Part shown: piece after piece, positions 8,157-15,095 of the stretch | Layout: every line of letters starts with the position of its first letter | How positions within the stretch are numbered: position 1 is the first letter of the stretch | Source of the DNA: JBFJVZ01 sp041623895 | Lineage (GTDB): Bacteria > Planctomycetota > Planctomycetia > Pirellulales > Pirellulaceae | Assembly: GCA_041623895.1 (NCBI GenBank) | Contig: JBFJVZ010000075.1 | Coordinates: 1 to 21,428, forward strand | Length of the DNA stretch: 21,428 bases | Reading direction: 5' to 3' | Notes under the pieces: generated by a model | The model's database searches: none | What the model was told of the DNA's origin: nothing | What the model saw: the letters and a program-made list of their open reading frames with translations, nothing else | Position numbers and translations under genes: made by a program

Positions 8157-8687
8157 CTATTCCAGCCCGGGCATCGAATCGTGACCGCCGTCCGCAACCG
8201 TGGGCCCGTCCGGCAATTCCTCCAATAAACCTTCGATCCATTGCCCGGGCCCAAATGACTGTGGGGGCAACGGGGTGGCCGTGGGAGCCGCAAGCCAACG
8301 ATTTACCAGTGGCTGGATGATGGGGCCCAGCCAGGGAACGGAAGCAAATGCGCCGGCACAGATCGTCATCAACAGCAACACGTGGGCAATGGTAAAGCGA
8401 AATCGGTTTCTCTGATCGGATGCTGTGGCGGCCGGCTGACAATCACTGGTCAGAATTGTGCCATCGGCACGTCGATACAGGCGACCGCAGATCTGATCTC
8501 CCTCACCCTCGATCAAATCGACGATTTCCAATCGTGACATGTCCGAAAGGTTATACACGTACTTTTGGCACTGACCGCAGAATCGTTTTCGATCGTCGCC
8601 AGTCATCTGATCCCAACCGCGCGTGCAGGGTGTGGGGATGACAAGCCGATTGAGATCAAATGTTTCATCCGGTGCGTTAGCAGCCAT
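8157..8687 (-). CDS. Cys-rich single-pass membrane protein of unknown function
   Basis: The product has 176 residues. The N-terminal half is conserved-looking and Cys-rich: PCTRGWDQM (20-28), FCGQCQKYVYNLSDMSRLE (36-54), ICGRL (66-70) and a further Cys at 83. A Cys-x2-Cys pair followed by hydrophobic-aromatic residues and a LSDMS/EI stretch resembles a small domain seen in uncharacterised planctomycete and Bacteroidetes proteins; it may bind metal. One membrane segment follows (about 97-118), then a Pro-rich and acidic C-terminal tail. There is no N-terminal signal peptide, so the Cys domain is predicted cytoplasmic. The start ATG at 8687 is supported by GGTGGAG 7 bases upstream. It lies between the GNAT-like and dockerin-protein genes on the same strand. 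I do not recognise a function. Confidence 0.8.
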   Translation of the reverse strand: MAANAPDETFDLNRLVIPTPCTRGWDQMTGDDRKRFCGQCQKYVYNLSDMSRLEIVDLIEGEGDQICGRLYRRADGTILTSDCQPAATASDQRNRFRFTIAHVLLLMTICAGAFASVPWLGPIIQPLVNRWLAAPTATPLPPQSFGPGQWIEGLLEELPDGPTVADGGHDSMPGLE

Positions 8688-8694
8688 TTCTTAT

Positions 8695-8701
8695 CTCCAC
8701 C
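8695..8701 (-). promoter_or_regulatory. Strong Shine-Dalgarno for the Cys-rich membrane protein
   Basis: On the minus strand this reads GGTGGAG, 7 bases before the ATG at 8687. It is among the best ribosome sites in the window. Confidence 0.7.
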
Positions 8702-8774
8702 CTGTAATTCAAGGATGGCGGTAATACGCGGGCCGTTGCTGCTGAGTTCGGAGTTTCCGGGCAACGTGTTCGAC

Positions 8775-9911
8775 TTACATGTCTTGAAGCGAGCGATCGT
8801 ATATCCGATGCGTCTTGAAGCGGGTTGCGCCGCCACGTTCGATTGTGCCACGAGAGAGCGTATTGCTTTCCAAGACCCAGGAGAATTCGCCGTACTTGAT
8901 GTTGTAATTGATGGCGTGCGGCAACAGCGGCGCCAATGTCACCAGTCCCAGCCCCCATTTCTGATACTCGGGCAAGACGTTGGTACTGATCAACCGCAAG
9001 CGGCCAATTTTTCCTTTGGCCGTTAACAGTTTCCACCAGCCAAAGGGAAACAATTTGCCGTCGATTTTCTTGATCACTTCGTTGTAATCCAGCAAGCCAA
9101 AACCCGCCCCCACGGCGCGGCCATCAATTTCGGCGATGCTGGTCAACTCAGGCACGATCATGTGCTTGAGCCCTTTCGCCATGTGTTCGACTTCCGCTTC
9201 GCTCATGGGTACGTATCCCCAGGTACGCTGCAGCGAAAGATTGTAGATTTTCAAAAATTCCCGCACGTCGGCGTCAAAGTTTCTTCGGCTGATCGGCCGG
9301 CATTTGACTTTAAACCGCCGAGTCGCCTCTTCGATCACGAATTTCAACTTGGGGTCAACGTTATTCAGAATATCGATGCTCGCCTGATAGCAGTACAAAT
9401 CCTGCGACTTTTGAAAACCGAATGCTTCGACCAGCCGCTGATAGTACGGCGGGTTGTGCGTGATCATGAAGGTGGGAGGACAGTCAAAGCCGTCGACCAA
9501 AAGTCCAAGTTCGTAATTCAGGCTCGGGTTCATGGGACCGCGAACGTCGGTCATGCCTTGCTGCTTGAGCCAACCGCAGGCACTGCGAAACAGCTGATCA
9601 CTGGCCTCGACGTCGTCCAGGCATTCATAGAAGCCAAAAAAGCCGCGTCGTTCTTCGTAGTGCCGATTGTGAGCGTGGTTAATGATTGCCAGCACACGGC
9701 CGACCACACGATCACCGCGACGCACCAAGATCGCTTTGCGAGCAGCGTCATCGTAAAAAGGGTGATGCTTGAAGCCAACGGATTCGCGGCGGACCAGCCA
9801 CAGCGGCGGGACCCAATGTGGATCGTTGCGATAAACCGCACGTTCCAGATTCAAGAATTCTTTTTCGTCTCGACGCGTCCGCACTTCGTCGCATCGCAAG
9901 GCATCACTCAT
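8775..9911 (-). CDS. GNAT-like N-acyltransferase (YghO-type), substrate unknown
   Basis: The product has 378 residues. It begins with an N-terminal region containing NLERAVYRNDPHWVPPL (27-43) and FYDDAARKAILVRRG, which leads into the strands of an acyltransferase fold with RVVGRVLAIINHAHN. The central part carries RGPMNPSLNYELGLLVDGF, and the C-terminal part carries STNVLPEYQKWGLGLVTLA and a final block ESNTLSRGTIERGGATRFKT. PEYQKWGLG resembles the acyl-CoA-binding Q/RxxGxG/A segment of GNAT enzymes. The overall pattern matches the uncharacterised YghO-like family; the acyl donor and acceptor are unknown. I place the start at ATG 9911 (MSDALRCDEV): the frame stays open further upstream, but that stretch overlaps the divergent methyltransferase gene and looks noncoding. 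The divergent gap to that gene is 66 bp. Confidence 0.8.
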   Translation of the reverse strand: MSDALRCDEVRTRRDEKEFLNLERAVYRNDPHWVPPLWLVRRESVGFKHHPFYDDAARKAILVRRGDRVVGRVLAIINHAHNRHYEERRGFFGFYECLDDVEASDQLFRSACGWLKQQGMTDVRGPMNPSLNYELGLLVDGFDCPPTFMITHNPPYYQRLVEAFGFQKSQDLYCYQASIDILNNVDPKLKFVIEEATRRFKVKCRPISRRNFDADVREFLKIYNLSLQRTWGYVPMSEAEVEHMAKGLKHMIVPELTSIAEIDGRAVGAGFGLLDYNEVIKKIDGKLFPFGWWKLLTAKGKIGRLRLISTNVLPEYQKWGLGLVTLAPLLPHAINYNIKYGEFSWVLESNTLSRGTIERGGATRFKTHRIYDRSLQDM

Positions 9912-9977
9912 GATGGTGTTCGTTTGTACCGGGCGGTGTAGGATAATTGCTGAATCGCACAACATAGCAAAGAACGC

Positions 9978-10829
9978 ATGACCGCACCCGAGCCCACCGT
10001 CTTGCAAAGTCCGGCCAATCCGACGGTCAAACATCTGGTCCGACTGCGGCACAACCGGACGCGACGTCGTTGGGGCCGGATCATTGTCGATGGATGGCGT
10101 GAAACTGGTCGCGCTGTCGATGCCGGGCTTGAGCTGTGCGGTGTGTATGTGAGTCGGGAGGATCTCGATTCTTGCCAAGCGGAGTCACAGATCGCGATCA
10201 TCGATGCGGCCCAAGCCAGTGGTAAATTGCAACTGGTCACGCCTGCGATCATGGAAAAGATCAGCTTCACACGCTCCTCGCGGGGCCTGGTGTCGGAGTT
10301 TGTCCAGCCGTCTCGATCCATCGCGGAGCTTCAGGCAGTGGAGACGAATTTCCTGCTGGTTTTAGATGGCATTGAAAAGCCGGGCAATGTTGGGGCGGTC
10401 TTTCGCTGTGCGGATGCGGCTGGCGTTGACGCCATCATCGTGACAGGCCAGCGGAGCGATCTTTTTAATCCAAACGCGATTCGCAGCAGCTTGGGCGCTG
10501 TCTTCACCATGCCCGCCGCGACGGCGAGCGAAGCGGAGGCGGCAGCGTTTTTGCGACAACGACAGATTCGGCCGCTTGCTGCCAGAGTGGAATCGTCTCA
10601 GCCGCTTTGGTCCGCTGATTTGTCAGTGCCGCTTGCGATCATCCTTGGCAGCGAGGCGGAGGGGTTGGCTGAGCGTTGGCAGACATTGGATAGCAAACCA
10701 ATTGAAGCTGTGCGAATTCCCATGTTCGGACGAATTGATAGCTTGAACATCTCGGTGGCGGCGGCGGTGATTGCTTATGAGGCGATGCGACGGCGAAAGT
10801 CCGCAAAGATCGATCGTGAGTCAACATGA
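9978..10829 (+). CDS. TrmH/SpoU-family RNA 2'-O-ribose methyltransferase
   Basis: This 283-residue SPOUT-superfamily enzyme would transfer methyl from S-adenosylmethionine to a ribose 2'-hydroxyl in rRNA or tRNA. The N-terminal part (about 1-110), rich in Arg and beginning NPTVKHLVRLRHNRTRRRWG, is the RNA-binding SpoU-substrate-binding-like domain. The three SpoU motifs are clear: motif 1 GIEKPGNVGAVFRCADAAGV (131-150, with Glu133, Asn137 and catalytic-type Arg143), motif 2 AIILGSEAEGL (220-230), and motif 3 IPMFGRIDSLNISVAAAVIA (247-266), which forms the trefoil knot. Length and domain order fit the rRNA methyltransferase/TsnR-like subgroup. The target nucleotide cannot be told from sequence; antibiotic-resistance methylation (thiostrepton or avilamycin type) is possible but unproven. 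The start ATG has only a weak purine-rich ribosome site. Confidence 0.9.
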   Translation: MTAPEPTVLQSPANPTVKHLVRLRHNRTRRRWGRIIVDGWRETGRAVDAGLELCGVYVSREDLDSCQAESQIAIIDAAQASGKLQLVTPAIMEKISFTRSSRGLVSEFVQPSRSIAELQAVETNFLLVLDGIEKPGNVGAVFRCADAAGVDAIIVTGQRSDLFNPNAIRSSLGAVFTMPAATASEAEAAAFLRQRQIRPLAARVESSQPLWSADLSVPLAIILGSEAEGLAERWQTLDSKPIEAVRIPMFGRIDSLNISVAAAVIAYEAMRRRKSAKIDREST

Positions 10830-10961
10830 CCGGACAAACCGAAGGATGCTTAACACTGATACACGCGGTGGAACCGACAGAATCGTTAATGTCACGGCAA
10901 TGCGTATCCGATACGTAAAGCAACCGACGTTCTAGCGCGCCCCGTGCTGACGTCGAACCGG

Positions 10962-10979
10962 TGTGCCGAGGGGGGCACA
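10962..10979 (+). promoter_or_regulatory. Leader hairpin upstream of the secretin-N/BON protein gene
   Basis: TGTGCC (10962-10967), loop GAGGGG, GGCACA (10974-10979) form a perfect 6-bp stem. It ends about 20 bases before the AAGGA ribosome site. The exposed GAGGGG loop resembles a decoy Shine-Dalgarno. A regulatory role is inference. Confidence 0.35.
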
Positions 10980-11000
10980 TCGTCCCGATCGCTCGGACGC

Positions 11001-11005
11001 AAGGA
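11001..11005 (+). promoter_or_regulatory. Shine-Dalgarno that fixes the start at 11012
   Basis: AAGGA lies 6 bases before ATG 11012. The frame is open further upstream to 10961, but only this start gives a normal export signal. Confidence 0.65.
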
Positions 11006-11011
11006 TGCGGC

Positions 11012-13036
11012 ATGCGTGAGTTAACTGACCAGACAAAACGCAGTAAACGTCGAAGAATTTCACGGAGCTATCGCCGTGCAGTTCTGGCAAGTGCAGTGTT
11101 GCTGTGCGGATCTTCCGTTGCTGCTGGTGACAATCACCTAACGACCCGGCTGACTCCGCCACTGCCGGCGTCGGCGCCTAACAAGTCCATTCAGCGAAAT
11201 CCGTTTTTTGACGACATGACTGCTGAATCGCCTGTCAGACTCGCTTCCGGCAAGGAACGCTCGACGATTCGCCTGAAACCGATCGGGACTGCCATTGGTT
11301 TGCATCCGATTGAAGGAGACGCGCCAATCGCTGTGCGACCACAAGCGATGACGCTTTCCCAACCGACTCCCAATAACGAGATCCAGTCCAATCCTTTGGT
11401 GGACTCAACCCCGGTGGCTGAGTTGGTTGACGTCGCTGTTGGGGCCGTCAACGATCGCATGCAGCAGTTTGAACTGAAACGTCGCCAGCACGACGATTTC
11501 ACTCTTCCAAATCCGCCTGTTGACATCGTGCCGACACCGTCGCCTCAAGTCACACCGTCACCTCAAGTCATGGTGCCCGTACCCAAACACGAGTCCTTGG
11601 AGACCAGGGCAAAGCCTGAGCCGGCCACAGTACCACTCGCTGCCCAGGCCACAGTACCACTCGCTGCCCAGGCCGCAGTTCCTGAGCTGGCAGCGCAAGA
11701 GGCGGCCCCCGCAGTGCAGACGCCGATGCCGACGGTGGAGCCTCCGATTCCGGCTACGCCTCCGGTCGCCCCGCTTGCCGAAGCCCCAGTGGCTGTCGCG
11801 CCGGCTGCCCCGACTGAAAGCACGCCACAAGCAACCGCCGAGTCGGTTCAGTCGATTCCGACGGAGATCGAAAAGCCAGCTTCGCTGCAGCCGATTCCTT
11901 CGCTAGCCAATAGCACGCCGTTGGTCCAAGCTCCGCGCCCGCTCGAAAACTCGGCGACTCCAGCAGCACCACAGCCGCAATCAACTACGGCTGGCACTGA
12001 TTCAGCAGTTGCAGAGCAGGCTGCCGAAAGCCAGCCGGTGTTCTTTTCAATGTCCGATACTTCATCGACCAGCGAATCCAACGAAGACTTGGAGAAGTCG
12101 CCCAGTGATACGATGGACGAAGCCGAATCGGTCGAAGCTGCTCAGGATCCGTCAGCGGTCACCAGCAACCCACTTGTCGAACTTGCCGAAGCGCCATCCC
12201 TGGAGGAAACAGCCGAGCCGGACAGGTCGTCTTATCTGCCCGAGCCGGTCAGGATCGCGGAAGTTGCCGAAGACCAGGTCGAATCGGCAGTCGATCCGAA
12301 TGCCGGATTGTCATTACTGCAGCAATCTCCTGCGTCACTCAGCGTGGTCGAAGAGGCGGCGCCAGCCAACATCATCGATCGCAACGAATCGGCGGGCGCT
12401 GCGGCAAACGGCAGCACGATGTTGTTGGCGGAAAAACGATATCGTCCGCCAGTCGCCGTGGACGCACCGCCACTGACCATCGAACGTACAAATCGCAGCT
12501 TGCCAGCTTCCATCCCGGCGGTGGCATCGATGCCGATTTCGGACACGGCCGCCGGATTCCTCGTCGATGCGGACGGTCAGACATCAGAATCGATCAAGCT
12601 GCATATGACGCGTGCACAGGTTCGATCCCTGACCCTGAATGGAGAAGTCCGCCGCGTCAGTGTCGCTGACAAAAACGTCTGTCAAGCCTTTGCCACCGGA
12701 CCCAACCAACTGAAGCTGATTGGAGTTGGCAATGGAGTCACCCGCCTGGTTGTGTGGGCGGAATCCAACGCTGAACAATCGGCCCAAGTGCGTACTTTTG
12801 AAATTCACGTCGACGACGCAGTTGAAGCAACCGGCAACCAATTGGGCGGCAAAGTTCGGTTGTTGAATCATTCCATTGCCAATGCCTTTCCACAGTCCAA
12901 CATCCGTGTTCGGCAACACCACGATCAACTGATCGTGACCGGACATTGCGGCAACGAGGAATCAGCGAAGAAAATCATTCGTATGGTTCGCAAGACATGT
13001 TTGATCCCCGTCCGGGACGAGATCAAGGTTCGGTAA
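11012..13036 (+). CDS. Exported protein with secretin-type pilus N domain and BON-like domain, no channel
   Basis: The product has 674 residues. A basic n-region (KRSKRRRISRSYRR) is followed by a hydrophobic core (AVLASAVLLCGSSVAAGD), a signal peptide with likely cleavage near residue 39. Residues about 40-525 are low-complexity, rich in Pro, Ala, Gln and Glu, and hold three related short motifs: IQRNPFF (60-66), IQSNPLV (124-130) and TSNPLV (384-389). The C-terminal 150 residues form two domains: a T2SS/T3SS-pilus N-type domain (about 528-602; SLTLNGEVRRVSVADKNV, IGVGNGVTRLVVWAE) and a BON-like domain (about 612-674; VRQHHDQLIVTGHCGNEE). This is the N-terminal half of CpaC/RcpA-type secretins, but the protein stops where the secretin channel should begin. 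It is followed 99 bp downstream by an outer-membrane barrel, so a periplasmic scaffold role at the outer membrane is plausible but inferred. Confidence 0.85.
   Translation: MRELTDQTKRSKRRRISRSYRRAVLASAVLLCGSSVAAGDNHLTTRLTPPLPASAPNKSIQRNPFFDDMTAESPVRLASGKERSTIRLKPIGTAIGLHPIEGDAPIAVRPQAMTLSQPTPNNEIQSNPLVDSTPVAELVDVAVGAVNDRMQQFELKRRQHDDFTLPNPPVDIVPTPSPQVTPSPQVMVPVPKHESLETRAKPEPATVPLAAQATVPLAAQAAVPELAAQEAAPAVQTPMPTVEPPIPATPPVAPLAEAPVAVAPAAPTESTPQATAESVQSIPTEIEKPASLQPIPSLANSTPLVQAPRPLENSATPAAPQPQSTTAGTDSAVAEQAAESQPVFFSMSDTSSTSESNEDLEKSPSDTMDEAESVEAAQDPSAVTSNPLVELAEAPSLEETAEPDRSSYLPEPVRIAEVAEDQVESAVDPNAGLSLLQQSPASLSVVEEAAPANIIDRNESAGAAANGSTMLLAEKRYRPPVAVDAPPLTIERTNRSLPASIPAVASMPISDTAAGFLVDADGQTSESIKLHMTRAQVRSLTLNGEVRRVSVADKNVCQAFATGPNQLKLIGVGNGVTRLVVWAESNAEQSAQVRTFEIHVDDAVEATGNQLGGKVRLLNHSIANAFPQSNIRVRQHHDQLIVTGHCGNEESAKKIIRMVRKTCLIPVRDEIKVR
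11534..11671 (+). repeat. Short tandem duplications in the Pro/Ala-rich linker
   Basis: An 18-bp unit (acaccgtcgcctcaagtc) at 11534-11551 repeats at 11552-11569 with one mismatch. A 24-bp unit starting gccacagtaccactcgct at 11624-11647 repeats exactly at 11648-11671. Both are in frame and lengthen the linker by PSPQVT and AQATVPLA units, suggesting recent slippage. Confidence 0.85.
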
Positions 13037-13046
13037 CTTCCAGCGG

Positions 13047-13060
13047 CGACCCCAAGGTCG
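13047..13060 (+). terminator. Weak hairpin after the secretin-N/BON protein gene
   Basis: CGACC, loop CCAA, GGTCG, then ttaaaa. The stem is short and lacks a T-run, so read-through into the barrel gene is likely. A second small hairpin (gcgga/tccgc, 13096-13111) lies just before the barrel's ribosome site. Confidence 0.25.
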
Positions 13061-13135
13061 TTAAAACCCATCCCTATTACTTCGGTTTAAGCAACGCGGA
13101 ATGAAATCCGCACCGAGAGTCAACGAGGTTTGATC

Positions 13136-14446
13136 ATGAAGGTCCAAACGATTCAACACCGAATCAAACGCTTCACGCCGCGTTTCATCGCGATCTGCGG
13201 CGCGCTGCTGATGGGAGTTGCCTCCAGCCACGCCATAGCCCAATCGCCGCTGTTGAACTACTTGTCGACTTCCTCGGGTGGTCAAGCCAGCTACGCGAAT
13301 TCGGGTGTCCGGCAACTTAGCCACCAGGGCCAATCCTATCGCGTGATCGATGCGGGCTCGGTGGAAACGGCCGGTGACCTGAGGCGCGAGGCTCCGATGG
13401 GTTCTTCGATTGTCGGCGACCTCCCCGTCGAACAAGGATCCGTGCAACATACCGGACTGCTGTCGCGGACCGGCGGCTCCTGCAGTAGCGGTGCTTGTGG
13501 AGGGGCCTGCGGGGGTTCCTGTGGACCGTACTCCGCGTACTCCATGGATGGTTACGGCGGCGCGATGGCCTGCGGCATTCCGTGTGAGCCCTATTGCTAC
13601 GGGGTGCTGGAATGGCTTTACATGGAACGCACCGGAAGTGACAGTCTCAGCTACAGCCCGCAATACCGCGTTCCCGAATTTGATTTTGAGCACGCTCCGC
13701 GTCTGACCATTGGCAGCTTGCCCGATTGTGTTCACGGCTTCGAGGTCACTTGGACCGGCATCTTTGAGTGGGATCGATCGATTGTCTTCAATGATCCCAC
13801 AGGTAGCCTGACGTCCTTTTTCGTACCCCGCGGATTTCCCAATCCGGTCGACATGACGGGGTTCGAGAATGGTCTCGTGCAGACTCAGCGGTGGGAGGCA
13901 GAGTATTGGAGCCTGGAAGCGAACAAGACGCTGGTCGGCTGGGATGTCGCCAAGTTGCTGGTTGGTGCACGCTACATTGACTACGACGAAAACTACTTCT
14001 TTACATCGCGCTCAACACCCGCTTTGAACCAATTCGGGTTCATGAACAGCGATGTCCAAAACCAAATGATCGGGATTCAAGCCGGCATGGACTTGCTGTA
14101 CCCCGTGGGTCGATTCGCATACGTCGATTTCCGTACACGAGCCGGTGTGTTTTTGAATTTTGCCGAGTCGCTGGTGCAGATCAACAGCAACGGACGAAAC
14201 GTCGTCGCCAACTTTGATGAAGACGAAGACCTCGCCGGTGTCTTTGAGGTAGGAAGCGGTTACCGATATCAGCTCGGCGAGATCCTGGCGATCCGCGCTG
14301 GTGGGGAGATCCTGTACATCACCGGCATCGCCACGGCACCCGACCAGGTCTCCAGCGTGATCACGCCGCGGACCGGGCGAAGCACGCAGGCGAACGAAGA
14401 CATCTTTGTCTACGGGGTGTCACTCGGAGCAGAGCTGCGCTTCTAA
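13136..14446 (+). CDS. BBP7-like outer-membrane beta-barrel protein
   Basis: The product has 436 residues. A signal peptide (basic KVQTIQHRIKRFTPRF, core IAICGALLMGVASSHAIA) has likely cleavage near residue 36. Next comes a linker with a Cys/Gly-rich patch holding seven Cys (116, 121, 125, 129, 146, 150, 154; GGSCSSGACGGACGGSCG). From CYGVLEWLYMER onward the pattern is that of the planctomycete BBP7 barrel family: alternating hydrophobic strands, WEAEYWSLEANKTL, LLVGARYIDYDENY, and a final strand YGVSLGAELRF ending in Phe, the usual signal for barrel insertion. The start ATG 13136 follows GAGG at 13125-13128 at good spacing. It likely forms a transcription unit with the gene upstream and ends before the strong hairpin at 14511. 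Substrate or pore function is unknown. Confidence 0.85.
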   Translation: MKVQTIQHRIKRFTPRFIAICGALLMGVASSHAIAQSPLLNYLSTSSGGQASYANSGVRQLSHQGQSYRVIDAGSVETAGDLRREAPMGSSIVGDLPVEQGSVQHTGLLSRTGGSCSSGACGGACGGSCGPYSAYSMDGYGGAMACGIPCEPYCYGVLEWLYMERTGSDSLSYSPQYRVPEFDFEHAPRLTIGSLPDCVHGFEVTWTGIFEWDRSIVFNDPTGSLTSFFVPRGFPNPVDMTGFENGLVQTQRWEAEYWSLEANKTLVGWDVAKLLVGARYIDYDENYFFTSRSTPALNQFGFMNSDVQNQMIGIQAGMDLLYPVGRFAYVDFRTRAGVFLNFAESLVQINSNGRNVVANFDEDEDLAGVFEVGSGYRYQLGEILAIRAGGEILYITGIATAPDQVSSVITPRTGRSTQANEDIFVYGVSLGAELRF

Positions 14447-14510
14447 AAAGCCTGATCCAACAAGCTGCCAAAATTTGAACCGCGGAACCACGACCGCGCC
14501 AGCAAGGATC

Positions 14511-14559
14511 AAAGCCTGAATGGCATCAAGTCAACGCGACTTGATGACATTCAGGCTTT
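14511..14559. terminator. Long near-perfect hairpin between convergent genes
   Basis: The 22-bp arms 14511-14532 and 14538-14559 match at 21 of 22 positions around a 5-base loop (aacgc). The arms start with aaagcctgaatg and end with cattcaggcttt, so each strand has a short terminal T-stretch. It lies between the barrel gene and the convergent GYF-like gene and probably terminates both. The stem is much longer than a usual intrinsic terminator. Confidence 0.8.
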
Positions 14560-14571
14560 TGGTCTTTAGCG

Positions 14572-14605
14572 GGCCGAATTCGTGAGCCGCGAAGCGTGAG
14601 CGGCC
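14572..14605. repeat. Short GC-rich palindromic repeat
   Basis: GGCCG (14572-14576) pairs with CGGCC (14601-14605). Inside is a direct repeat of CGTGAG (14581 and 14595) and a second stem gccgc/gcggc (14586-14604). The cgtgagccgcgaagcgtgag string resembles an intergenic motif I associate with planctomycete genomes; copy number could not be checked. Confidence 0.45.
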
Positions 14606-14633
14606 GAGGCTCAGTCGCTGCCTGTGCTGCCGC

Positions 14634-15044
14634 CTAATCTTGCTTGTCTTTGTCCTTCTTGCGAACTTTTTTCTGTAGCCATTTCTGCACCGAGCGGCCG
14701 GCTTGCGACGTGATTGATTTTTCGTTGGGGTTTTCGATCGTGTTTTCGGTGATTTCTTCCCGCGCCTTTTGAACCTCGAGTCCGCATTTGTGACAAATGA
14801 TCGGCACTTCTGGAATCAGCGTATTGCAGCGAGGACAAAACAAACGAATCGTCGGCCGCATGGCTGCCTCAAACAGACCGCCGACTTCGCGTGCCTCAAA
14901 CCACGCAGAATCATCTTTCCGCAACAAGTGTTCCGGTCCAACTTCGCCTTCCCGTACCATCTTCAAGAGTTCACTCGGTCGCAAGGGACCGATAAACTCC
15001 TCCTCAAAGTCCGGATCTGGATGTTGTACATACCAATTGGTCAC
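14634..15044 (-). CDS. GYF-like domain plus zinc-ribbon protein
   Basis: The product has 136 residues. The N-terminus (about 1-60) has the GYF_2/DUF4339 pattern: WYVQ at the start, then GPLRPSELLKMVREGEVGPE and a conserved Trp near SAWFEAREVGGLF. A zinc ribbon follows with CPRC (70-73) and CHKC (84-87). The C-terminus is highly charged, rich in Lys and Glu, and ends KKDKDKQD. GYF_2 domains are thought to bind short peptide motifs, often in membrane-protein complexes; the partner is unknown. The start is a GTG (15044) with CCGAGG about 9 bases upstream. It sits 51 bp downstream of the bPH2 gene on the same strand, so co-transcription is likely. The cytoplasmic location is inferred from the lack of a signal or membrane segment. 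Confidence 0.8.
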   Translation of the reverse strand: MTNWYVQHPDPDFEEEFIGPLRPSELLKMVREGEVGPEHLLRKDDSAWFEAREVGGLFEAAMRPTIRLFCPRCNTLIPEVPIICHKCGLEVQKAREEITENTIENPNEKSITSQAGRSVQKWLQKKVRKKDKDKQD

Positions 15045-15095
15045 GATGCTGAACCTCGGGGAGCAGACTCTGAACCTAAATGGTCGAGCCGCCGA

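Noticed and set aside
9162..9941. 259-codon open frame on the plus strand
   Set aside because: It lies antisense inside the GNAT-like gene, whose protein has a clear fold pattern; the plus-strand translation resembles no domain.
9942..9947. GATAAT as a -10 element for the methyltransferase gene
   Set aside because: The only TTG-like hexamer upstream (9924-9929) is 12 bp away, too close for a normal -35/-10 pair.
9912..10178. N-terminal extension of the GNAT-like protein by 89 residues
   Set aside because: The extension overlaps the divergent methyltransferase gene and looks unlike a protein domain; ATG 9911 gives a compact protein.
11624..11671. Possible CRISPR-like direct repeats
   Set aside because: Only two contiguous copies with no spacers, in frame within a coding Pro/Ala linker; simple tandem duplication.
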